DNA of 6,522 nt. Source: Zoogloeaceae bacterium. GTDB lineage: Bacteria; Pseudomonadota; Gammaproteobacteria; Burkholderiales; Rhodocyclaceae. A program made the translations under genes and the position numbers. Shown piece after piece: positions 1 to 6,052 of this stretch. Below the pieces are notes generated by a model. It was not told where the DNA came from. It did no database searches and saw nothing but the letters and a program-made list of their open reading frames with translations. Every line of letters begins with the position of its first letter. Position 1 is the stretch's first letter. The stretch is from the NCBI GenBank assembly GCA_031278735.1, contig JAITJU010000288.1, positions 1-6,522 on the forward strand, in the 5' to 3' direction.

Positions 1-2695
1 TGACGGCCAAGGGCAGCGACCATTTTTCGTACTGCGCCGCGAGAATCAAAAAGACCATGACGACGGCAAAGGCGAAGGCGTGCAGCGAGGAACCGGCGTC
101 CTGCTTTTCCTGATACGCCGCGCCGGTCCAGGCGAGGGAATAACCTTCGGGCAGGACATCCCGCGCGGTCTCCTCCACGAGGCTGATCACCTTGCCGGAA
201 CTTGTCCCCGCCCTGGCCTCGCCCGTTATCTTGGTGGCGAGAAAACCGTTGTAGCGTTCGACGACTTCCGCGGAGTTGACGCGCTTCACCGTGCTGAAGG
301 CGGAAACGGGAATCATCGCCCCCTTCGCGCTTTTCACATAGATTTTGCCGAAGTCCTCCGGCTTCATGCGGTATTCGGATTCCGCCTGCAACTGGACGCG
401 ATACACCTTGCTGCCCCGGTTGAAGTCGTTGACGTAGAGCGTGCCCATCGTGCTTTGCAAGGTGGCGTACACGTCGGAGAGCGAAAGACCGAGGGATACC
501 GCCTTCGACTCGTCTACTTCCACGAAAAGCTGCGGCACGTCGGCGCGCAGGGACGTGGACACCCGGCAGGCGTTGCCGCAGTTGAATTCGGGATGCTGGC
601 GCAGGGCTTCGAGGAGATCCTGCACGACGGCGTTCAGATTCTTGGGATCGTCATTCTCGCGGTTCTGCACGTAGGCCTCGAAGCCGCCGACGGAACCCAG
701 CCCCATGATGGCGGGCGGATTGAACACCAGCGCCATGCCGTCGGCGAGCGTCTGCCCCATGCCGGCGAACTTGCCCACCAGCGCGTCGACGGAAGCCTCT
801 TTCTCTTTCCGCTCGTCCCAGTCCTTCAGGTCGATGAACATCGTCCCCTTGCTGCCGCCGATCATGTCGAAGCCGGCGATGACGAAGGTGCGCTCCACGG
901 CCGGGTCCTTCTTCACCATCGCGCTCATGGTCTCGCCCAGCTTGACGGTGCGCGGCAGGGTCGAACCGTCCGGCATGATCAGGGCGGAAAAGAGCGCCCC
1001 CTGATCTTCCTGGGGCACGAAGCCGCTGGGACGCTCGGAAAAGAAATAGGCGCAGACGCCGACCACCAGCGCCAGCGCCAGGACGCCGACGGCGCCGTGA
1101 CGCAGAATCTTGCCCACCGTCGTGGTGTAGGAACGGGTGAAGCGGTCGAAAAGCCGGTTGAAGGGAATGAAGATCCTGTGCTCCTCGTGCTTCGATTTCA
1201 GAAGCAGCGCGCAGAGCGCCGGGGAAAGCGTCAGCGCCACGACGCCGGAGAGCACCACGGAAACCGCCACGGTGACGGCGAACTGCTTGTAGAGCTGCCC
1301 GGCGATGCCGCCCAGGAAGGCGACCGGGATGAACACCGCGCAGAGCACGAGCACGATGGCGACCAGCGCGGAAGACACCTCGTGCATCGCGCGCACGGCG
1401 GCGGCGTGAGGCGACATCTTCTCTTCCCACATCAGGCGCTCGATGTTCTCCAGCACCACGATGGCGTCATCGACCACGATGCCGATGGCCAGCACCATCG
1501 CAAAAAGCGTGAGCGTGTTGATGGAAAAGCCGAAGAGCCAGAGACCGGCGAAGGTGCCGATCAGGGAAATCGGCACGGCGATCATGGGAATCAGGGTCGC
1601 CCGCCAGCTTTGCAGGAAGATGTAGACCACCAGGAGAACGAGAATGATCGCCTCGAACAACGTGTATTTCACCTCGCCGATGGAAGCGGAAATGAAACGG
1701 GTGGTGTCGAAAGGCGAAACGTACTCCATGCCCTTCGGGAAATGCCGCTTCATTTCCTCCATCTTGGCGTCGACCCGCTGTGAGACTTCCAGCGCGTTGG
1801 CGCCGGTTTGCAGGAAGATGCCCAGGCCAATCGAATCCTTGCCGTCGACGAAGCTGCGCTGGTTGTAGTTGTTGGCGCCCAGTTCGACGCGGGCAACGTC
1901 CTTCAGGCGCAAAATGCCTTCGGGACCGCCGGCGCGGATGATGATGTCGCCGAATTCCTCCGCCGTCAGGAGCCGTCCCTTGGCGTTGACCGTGTAGATC
2001 AGCATCTGGTCTTCCGGCGCGGGTTCCTGGCCGATCTTGCCCGCCGCGTTCTGACTGTTCTGCTCGCGGATGGCGGCGGCGATTTCCGTCGTGGTGACGC
2101 CCAGTTGCGCCATGCGGTCGGGCTTCAGCCAGACGCGCATCGAGTAATCCAGCGCCCCGAAGACGATGGCGTCGCCCACGCCCGGCAGACGCTTCAGATC
2201 ATCCAGCATGTTGATGCTGACGTAATTGGAAAGGAAAAGGCGGCTGTGCTCGCCGGAATAGACCCCGAAGACCTTCAGGATGTCGGTGGAACGCTTGTAG
2301 ACCACCACGCCATTGCGGCGCACTTCTTCCGGCAGGCGCGGCTCGGCGATGCTCACGCGGTTGTTTACGTTGATGAGCGCCATGTTCGCGTCCGAGCCGA
2401 CGCGGAAGGTGATCGTGATCGTCACCTGCCCGTCCGCCGTCGCCGAGGAATTGAAATAGGTCAGATCGTCGATGCCGTTCAACTGTTCCTCAATCGGCGC
2501 GGCCACGGTGCGCGCCAGGGTTTCGGCGGAAGCGCCCGGATAATTGGCGACGACGACGATGGTCGGCGGCGCGATCTGCGGATACATCGCCACCGGCAGC
2601 ACATTCGCCGCAACCAGCCCGGCGATGACGATGACAATGGAAATGACCGCGGAAAAAACGGGACGGTCGATGAAGAAATAGGATTTTTTCGCCAT
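1..2695 (-). CDS. RND multidrug efflux pump, HAE1 family inner-membrane subunit (MexF/OqxB/AcrB-like), C-terminus cut by window edge
   Basis: Proton-driven inner-membrane transporter of a tripartite efflux system, exporting drugs or other amphiphiles through a periplasmic adaptor and outer-membrane channel. I translated the minus frame from ATG at 2695: 898 uninterrupted codons, so about 150 of the usual 1,040-1,060 residues lie outside. It opens with the family start (MAKKSYFFIDRPVFSAVIS) and TM1 at about residues 12-31. Next come the porter domain, a TM2-TM3 block containing FLQSWRATLIPMIAVPISL, and TM4 with the proton-relay pair Asp409-Asp410 in VVDDAIVVLENIER (Asp407/408 in AcrB). A second porter half includes YVNDFNRGSKVYRVQLQAE. 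The last visible stretch, AAQYEKWSLPLAV, marks the TM8-TM9 region. The relay Lys and Arg of TM10-TM11 (AcrB Lys940, Arg971) are not in view. By eye it looks closer to MexF/OqxB than to AcrB; substrates cannot be inferred. It starts 10 bases after the adaptor stop with only a weak purine-rich AAGGGG, suggesting translational coupling. Confidence 0.96.
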   Translation of the reverse strand, partial: MAKKSYFFIDRPVFSAVISIVIVIAGLVAANVLPVAMYPQIAPPTIVVVANYPGASAETLARTVAAPIEEQLNGIDDLTYFNSSATADGQVTITITFRVGSDANMALINVNNRVSIAEPRLPEEVRRNGVVVYKRSTDILKVFGVYSGEHSRLFLSNYVSINMLDDLKRLPGVGDAIVFGALDYSMRVWLKPDRMAQLGVTTTEIAAAIREQNSQNAAGKIGQEPAPEDQMLIYTVNAKGRLLTAEEFGDIIIRAGGPEGILRLKDVARVELGANNYNQRSFVDGKDSIGLGIFLQTGANALEVSQRVDAKMEEMKRHFPKGMEYVSPFDTTRFISASIGEVKYTLFEAIILVLLVVYIFLQSWRATLIPMIAVPISLIGTFAGLWLFGFSINTLTLFAMVLAIGIVVDDAIVVLENIERLMWEEKMSPHAAAVRAMHEVSSALVAIVLVLCAVFIPVAFLGGIAGQLYKQFAVTVAVSVVLSGVVALTLSPALCALLLKSKHEEHRIFIPFNRLFDRFTRSYTTTVGKILRHGAVGVLALALVVGVCAYFFSERPSGFVPQEDQGALFSALIMPDGSTLPRTVKLGETMSAMVKKDPAVERTFVIAGFDMIGGSKGTMFIDLKDWDERKEKEASVDALVGKFAGMGQTLADGMALVFNPPAIMGLGSVGGFEAYVQNRENDDPKNLNAVVQDLLEALRQHPEFNCGNACRVSTSLRADVPQLFVEVDESKAVSLGLSLSDVYATLQSTMGTLYVNDFNRGSKVYRVQLQAESEYRMKPEDFGKIYVKSAKGAMIPVSAFSTVKRVNSAEVVERYNGFLATKITGEARAGTSSGKVISLVEETARDVLPEGYSLAWTGAAYQEKQDAGSSLHAFAFAVVMVFLILAAQYEKWSLPLAV

Positions 2696-2705
2696 GACGC
2701 GCCCC

Positions 2706-3902
2706 TTACCGCGCCGCCGCGGGCTGCGCGGACTGCGCGGGCGCGTTGGGGGCTTGCGGCGCATGCGGGGCGACGGGCATGCCGGGTCTGAGCTTCAGGA
2801 TGTTGTCGACGATCACCCGGTCGCCGGAATTCAGGCCGGAAAGGATGATCCAGTCCTTGCCGAACCAGTCGCCCAGTTGCACCGGACGCGGCGCGACCTT
2901 GTTCTCGGCGTCGGCGATCATCAGCATGTCGCCCTGGACGCTCTGGATGACGGCGGTCTGGGGCACGAGATAGACGCCCTTGCGCTCGCCCGCGAAAAGC
3001 CGCACGCGCGCGAACTGGCCGGGCAGGAGAACGTCTTCCGCGTTGGGAAATTCCGCCCGCAACTGGCGCGTGCCCAACACCGTGTCAATGGAGGAGGCGA
3101 GGAAATTCAGCTTGCCCTTCCCAGGATACGCGGAGCCGTCCGGGAGAATGAGTTCCACGCCGGTGAGCGTCCGGGTGGTCAGCTTGCCGCCCGGCAGCCT
3201 GGCGATTTCGTTTTCCGCCAGCGAAAAGCGCGCCCAGATGGGATCGTTCTGGTAAACGGTGGTGAGAAGACTGTCCGTTCCGACGGTGATGAGGTTGCCG
3301 ACGGATTTGTCCGCCCGGCCGGAAATGCCGGAAACCGGCGCGGCGACGGTGGTCCAGGAAAGGTTCAGTTCCGCCTGTTTCAAGGCGGCCTGGGCGAGCT
3401 TGTCGGCGCTCTCGGCGTCGTCGAACTCCTTCTTGCTCACGCCCTGGAGCGGCAGAAGCTGCGCCATGCGGCCCCGTTCCCGCGCCGTCTGCTCGGCGCG
3501 CGCCCTGGCTTCCGCCAGCGCGATTTCATAGGGCGCGCGGTCGATCTGGAAGAGGGGCTGCCCGGCCTTGACCGGCTCACCTTCCACATAGAGCTGCCGC
3601 GTCAGGATGCCGCCCACCCGCGCCCGCACCTGGGCTTCCTTGGCGCCCTCGGTCTGCGCCATGACTTCGAGCGTGTAGGGAATGTCGCGCGGCGCAACCT
3701 CTAGAACCGTCACCGGCAGCGGCGGAAAAGAAGGCGGCGGCGGCGATTTGAGGCCGACGCGAATCAACAGACCCTGCCACAAGGATGTCTGCGCGCCTTC
3801 CGGCGACGCCTCCGGCGCGGAACAACTCGCCAGCATCAGGAATATCGCGGTAAGGGCAAGCAATTTTTTGCCCGATGCGGATTTTTTATTGTTCGTAAAC
3901 AT
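2706..3902 (-). CDS. RND efflux periplasmic adaptor (membrane fusion) lipoprotein, MexA/AcrA type
   Basis: Adaptor bridging the downstream RND pump to an outer-membrane channel. I prefer the ATG at 3902 (398 residues): GGAG lies 9 bases upstream, whereas the in-frame ATG at 3917 has no visible ribosome binding site and would put extra residues before the signal peptide. Order: lipoprotein signal peptide with lipobox LASC (Cys27 lipidated); a Pro-rich linker at about 53-63; first lipoyl half-motif with VRARVGGILTRQLYVEGEPV (92-111); alpha-hairpin at about 124-185; second lipoyl half ending in AAPVSG (187-192); beta-barrel; and membrane-proximal domain including LLPGQFARVRL (292-302). The channel-contact residues Arg145, Leu149 and Ser156 match the conserved R-L-S spacing of AcrA and MexA. 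By my recollection of those sequences the hairpin equals MexA in length and is one heptad per arm shorter than AcrA. The last 20 or so residues are a low-complexity Pro/Ala/Gln tail. First gene of the efflux operon. Confidence 0.95.
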   Translation of the reverse strand: MFTNNKKSASGKKLLALTAIFLMLASCSAPEASPEGAQTSLWQGLLIRVGLKSPPPPSFPPLPVTVLEVAPRDIPYTLEVMAQTEGAKEAQVRARVGGILTRQLYVEGEPVKAGQPLFQIDRAPYEIALAEARARAEQTARERGRMAQLLPLQGVSKKEFDDAESADKLAQAALKQAELNLSWTTVAAPVSGISGRADKSVGNLITVGTDSLLTTVYQNDPIWARFSLAENEIARLPGGKLTTRTLTGVELILPDGSAYPGKGKLNFLASSIDTVLGTRQLRAEFPNAEDVLLPGQFARVRLFAGERKGVYLVPQTAVIQSVQGDMLMIADAENKVAPRPVQLGDWFGKDWIILSGLNSGDRVIVDNILKLRPGMPVAPHAPQAPNAPAQSAQPAAAR

Positions 3903-3943
3903 GGCGCGCAACTCCATAAGCGTGAGGTCTGGGGAAAGACGGC

Positions 3944-3973
3944 AGTATATATACGTTCATGGATGTATGTATA
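3944..3973 (-). promoter_or_regulatory. Candidate sigma-70 promoter of the efflux operon
   Basis: On the minus strand a TATACT hexamer (3949-3944, five of six matches to TATAAT) is preceded after 18 bases by TATACA (3973-3968, four of six matches to TTGACA). The -10 ends about 41 bases before the adaptor ATG at 3902. The spacer is filled by the operator-like dyad, the arrangement expected for a repressed efflux promoter. Assigned by inspection only. Confidence 0.5.
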
Positions 3974-3976
3974 TTT
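3947..3976. promoter_or_regulatory. AcrR/TtgR-like operator dyad upstream of the efflux operon
   Basis: An imperfect inverted repeat: left arm ATATATACGTTCAT (3947-3960), two-base centre GG, right arm ATGTATGTATATTT (3963-3976), pairing at 11 of 14 positions. Its core resembles the E. coli AcrR operator as I recall it. Left half TATATACGTT agrees with TACATACATT at 8 of 10 positions; right half GATGTATGTA agrees with AATGTATGTA at 9 of 10; the half-site spacing is the same. AcrR-family (TetR-type) repressors bind such sites next to RND pump genes and are released by pump substrates. The dyad lies over the candidate promoter spacer, which fits repression. No regulator gene is in the window, so the binding protein is inferred. 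Confidence 0.6.
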
Positions 3977-4130
3977 TTTTGTAACGACTCTCCAGAAAAC
4001 AGAGAGGGCGGAAAACCGCGATACATGGGGCGATTGCGCCGCCCGTCGTCATGAACACATGGATTTGCCCGCCCGTTTGCCGCCCTTCCCTGCCCGTGGA
4101 GTTTGTCCGTTCTTTGCGCCAGAGCGACCG

Positions 4131-4763
4131 CTAACTTTCCTGTCCTTTGTCCACTGTCTTTCGATCCGCGAAAACCAGGTTGACGACGCCGGGCGGGAGG
4201 CCGATTCGGGCGGAAAGCTCGCACAGGGCGAAGGCGGCGCTGGGCGCGCTGGCGCAGGGGTTGGCAATGATGACGCTTCCCGCCGCCAGAATCGGCGCGA
4301 ACAGGCGGGCGGCGTCGGCAAGCGGGCGGCGTCGGCCCCAGGCGCGGGAGACGATCCGGCCCGCGTCGAGGCAAGAATCGGGGCAAGGATGCGCGGGCGT
4401 TCGCAGGACGGCGACGCTGGCGGCGACTTCCTTTTCCGCGGCGGCTTCGCTCTTGCGCGTTTCCTCGCGGAGCAGACGGGCAAAGTGCGCGGCATGGCTT
4501 TCCAGCGCATTGCCCCAGCGCGCGAGGAATTCATGCCGTTCGCGCGCGGATTTCGCCGCCCAGACCGGCAATGCCGCCCTGGCGCTGGCCTGGGCTTCCG
4601 CGATTTCGTCCTTGCCGCAGCGCGGCGTCCGGCGCAGGACTTTGCCGTTCCGATCCCGGACTTCCACGAATCGCTGATTCAGGCTGATGAAGGCGCGTCC
4701 ATGAATCCAGCAGGGCAGAACCGGCGGCGCGTCCGCGGTAAAGGCATGCAAGGGAACCGCCAT
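4131..4763 (-). CDS. Truncated aldehyde dehydrogenase-like protein (N-terminal part only), probable remnant
   Basis: A 210-residue product from ATG at 4763, sharing its A with the endopeptidase stop (TGATG), so translation is probably coupled. It resembles the start of NAD(P)-dependent aldehyde dehydrogenases (ALDH). Residues 32-70 match the typical N-terminal strand plus helix (FVEVRDRNGKVLRRTPRCGK, then ARAALPVWAA), and 156-198 match the cofactor-domain segment (APILAAGSVIIANP, then ELSARIGLPPGVVNLVF). The usual length is about 450-500 residues, so the catalytic domain with the active-site Cys and general-base Glu is absent. The PWNFP-type motif is replaced by AWGRRRP (141-147), the cofactor-binding Lys of the KPSE motif aligns with Asn168, and the linker before it (about 113-137) is shorter than normal and Cys/Pro-rich. 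Dehydrogenase activity is therefore unlikely. Either a decaying gene still in its operon or a half-length protein with another role. Reading past the stop toward 3903 in this frame, I found no continuation. Confidence 0.65.
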   Translation of the reverse strand: MAVPLHAFTADAPPVLPCWIHGRAFISLNQRFVEVRDRNGKVLRRTPRCGKDEIAEAQASARAALPVWAAKSARERHEFLARWGNALESHAAHFARLLREETRKSEAAAEKEVAASVAVLRTPAHPCPDSCLDAGRIVSRAWGRRRPLADAARLFAPILAAGSVIIANPCASAPSAAFALCELSARIGLPPGVVNLVFADRKTVDKGQES

Positions 4764-5701
4764 CACGTGCCCCGGGGCGCGGCTTCGTCTTCCATCCATC
4801 GCTTGATGCGGTTGGCGTCGCCCACGCGGGTCATTTTCCCGTTGGAATCCAGAAACACCATGACCACGGGCCTGCCCGCCACCCAGGCCTGCATCACCAA
4901 ACAGCGCCCGGCGGCGGAAAGATACCCGGTCTTGGAAAGACCGATTCGCCATTGCGGATTATTGACGAGCGCGTTGGTATTCACGAATTCCAGCACACGC
5001 TCGCCCATGTTGATGCTGACGCTCGCCATGGTGGAATACTCGCGGATTTTCGGATATTGATGCGCCGCCATCACCAGATACGCCAAGTCACGCGCCGTTG
5101 AAACATTGTTGGGAGAAAGCCCGGTCGGCTCCGCGAAGCGGGTGTATTCCAGACCCAGCGAGCGCGCCTTGCGGTTCATGGCGCGAACGAAAGCCTCCAT
5201 TCCGCCCGGATAATTCCGCCCCAACGCGTTGGCGGCGCGGTTTTCCGAAGACATCAGCGCCAGCAGCAGGGCAGTGTCGCGCGTCATGCTGACGCCCACC
5301 GGCAGACGCGAACGCACATTGCGTGGGCTGCTCGCATCTTCCGCGTCGATGTAGATGACTTCTTCCATGTCCAGACCGGCATCCAGCGTCACCATCGCCA
5401 TCATCAGCTTGGAAATGGAGGCTATTGGCGCCACCACGTCCGCCTGCTTTTCCAGCAGGGCGGCGCCAGTCGTCTGGTCAATCACCAGCGCGGAGGCCGA
5501 ACCCAGCGCAAGGCGGCGCTCATCCTCCGCGCGCGCCCGGTTGCGCTTGACGTACCATTTGCCGACATTGGACGCCATCACCTTGCCATGCTGCGGCGCA
5601 ACCTTTCCCCGCTCCGAGGCAAACGCAACGGAAGACGCGCCCTCCCAAAGCGGCAAAAACAGCATGACGGCAAACAGCGCGCAAACGAACCTTTTTCCCA
5701 T
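4763..5701 (-). CDS. pbpG: D-alanyl-D-alanine endopeptidase, PBP7 type (low-molecular-mass penicillin-binding protein, S11 family)
   Basis: Periplasmic serine peptidase that cuts D-Ala-meso-diaminopimelate cross-links in peptidoglycan, used in wall remodelling. I start at the ATG at 5701 (312 residues, close to E. coli PBP7): AGGAGG lies 9 bases upstream, and the alternative ATG at 5719 would place this site inside the gene. Residues 1-28 form a signal peptide (MGKRF, a hydrophobic core, then a likely cleavage after AFA). All three active-site motifs are present at normal spacing: SISK with nucleophile Ser95 and Lys98, SEN at 152-154, and KTG at 257-259 in GLSKTGYLSAAGRCLVMQAW. The surrounding sequence (LALGSASALVIDQTTG, EPTGLSPNNVSTARDL, GDANRIKRWMED) is typical of the family. 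No large C-terminal membrane-anchoring domain is seen, as expected for PBP7. Its stop overlaps the start of the aldehyde dehydrogenase-like gene. Confidence 0.93.
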   Translation of the reverse strand: MGKRFVCALFAVMLFLPLWEGASSVAFASERGKVAPQHGKVMASNVGKWYVKRNRARAEDERRLALGSASALVIDQTTGAALLEKQADVVAPIASISKLMMAMVTLDAGLDMEEVIYIDAEDASSPRNVRSRLPVGVSMTRDTALLLALMSSENRAANALGRNYPGGMEAFVRAMNRKARSLGLEYTRFAEPTGLSPNNVSTARDLAYLVMAAHQYPKIREYSTMASVSINMGERVLEFVNTNALVNNPQWRIGLSKTGYLSAAGRCLVMQAWVAGRPVVMVFLDSNGKMTRVGDANRIKRWMEDEAAPRGT

Positions 5702-5710
5702 GATCCCCGT

Positions 5711-5716
5711 CCTCCT
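5711..5716 (-). promoter_or_regulatory. Ribosome binding site fixing the endopeptidase start
   Basis: AGGAGG on the minus strand, nine bases before ATG 5701. Because it lies downstream of the alternative in-frame ATG at 5719, it argues for the shorter 312-residue product. Confidence 0.75.
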
Positions 5717-5742
5717 CATCCCGATCCCGTATGTGACTTTTC

Positions 5743-5751
5743 ATTTTAACA
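5743..5751 (-). promoter_or_regulatory. Candidate extended -10 promoter of the endopeptidase operon
   Basis: TGTTAAAAT on the minus strand gives an extended -10 (TGn plus TAAAAT, five of six matches to TATAAT) about 42 bases before ATG 5701. It sits at the downstream edge of an AT-rich block (about 5735-5820) that contrasts with the GC-rich surroundings. No good -35 is seen at 16-18 bases, which an extended -10 may tolerate. Weak evidence. Confidence 0.35.
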
Positions 5752-5858
5752 AATATTGCGGCAAATCAGGAGGAAACTTTAATATAAATAAAGAGATAGC
5801 AAGGATATTTGAAGTGAATTCAGGATTAGCGGACAGGGAGCGGAGGAGGGAAGTCAGC

Positions 5859-5881
5859 GCCTGCGGCAAAAAACGGCAGGC
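5859..5881. repeat. Small hairpin, 6-base perfect stem
   Basis: GCCTGC at 5859-5864 and GCAGGC at 5876-5881 form a perfect six-base stem around an 11-base loop containing six A residues (six U on the minus-strand RNA). No T tract follows in either direction, so it does not look like an intrinsic terminator. Function unknown. Confidence 0.4.
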
Positions 5882-5976
5882 AATCCATTTGGCATTTCCC
5901 TTTCCCTGCCCTTGCGGGAAAAACGAGGCGCGCCTCAAGCAGTCGTTCTCTGATTGGGAAAACGCGGATCAAATCA

Positions 5977-6033
5977 TCAAAAGCGACCGCGCGGCCTCTG
6001 GATTGTCGCGGGGCCAAAAAACCTCGCTTTTGA
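5977..6033. terminator. Inverted repeat after the upstream gene, possible terminator
   Basis: TCAAAAGCGA (5977-5986) and TCGCTTTTGA (6024-6033) are a perfect ten-base inverted repeat about 20 bases past the stop codon at 6053. Just inside, CCGCG (5987-5991) and CGCGG (6007-6011) can extend the stem with a bulge on one side. The T-run lies within the stem arm rather than cleanly after it, and the loop is long for a rho-independent terminator. Position supports a 3'-end role for the upstream transcript, but the shape is atypical. Confidence 0.35.
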
Positions 6034-6052
6034 CGCTTGCTCCGTATTTACT

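Larger units (their letters stand above)
5702..6052. other. Intergenic region without a supportable gene
   Basis: 351 bases between the two flanking minus-strand genes. It holds the endopeptidase ribosome binding site and candidate promoter, an AT-rich block at about 5735-5820, two short hairpins (5859-5881 and 5895-5921) and a 10-base inverted repeat near the end of the upstream gene (5977-6033). Both strands have short open frames, but none combines a ribosome binding site with a recognisable or compositionally convincing product, so I call no gene here. Confidence 0.6.

Noticed and set aside
80..1783. Long plus-strand open frame of 567 codons
   Set aside because: It lies opposite the clearly homologous RND pump frame; the product is His/Arg/Gly-rich with no recognisable family. 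Long antisense frames are common opposite GC-rich genes.
1808..3704. Two further long plus-strand open frames (1808-2791 and 2694-3704)
   Set aside because: Both are antisense to the pump and adaptor, with Asp/His/Arg-rich low-quality products and no motifs.
3988..4006. CTCTC/GAGAG hairpin between the aldehyde dehydrogenase-like gene and the efflux promoter, considered as a terminator
   Set aside because: Only a five-base stem with a nine-base loop and no T-run directly after it on the minus strand.
4764..4952. N-terminal extension of the aldehyde dehydrogenase-like frame up to an ATG at 4952
   Set aside because: The added 63 residues are Arg/Gly-rich, overlap the endopeptidase coding sequence and show no ALDH similarity; ATG 4763 in the TGATG overlap is the natural start.
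3963..5060. Plus-strand open frame of 365 codons crossing the aldehyde dehydrogenase-like gene
   Set aside because: It begins inside the operator-like dyad, has no ribosome binding site, and its product is compositionally biased; the minus frame gives recognisable protein similarity over the same bases.
5741..6017. Two minus-strand short open frames (65 and 63 codons) in the intergenic region
   Set aside because: They overlap each other, lack ribosome binding sites and have no recognisable features; one runs through the promoter region.
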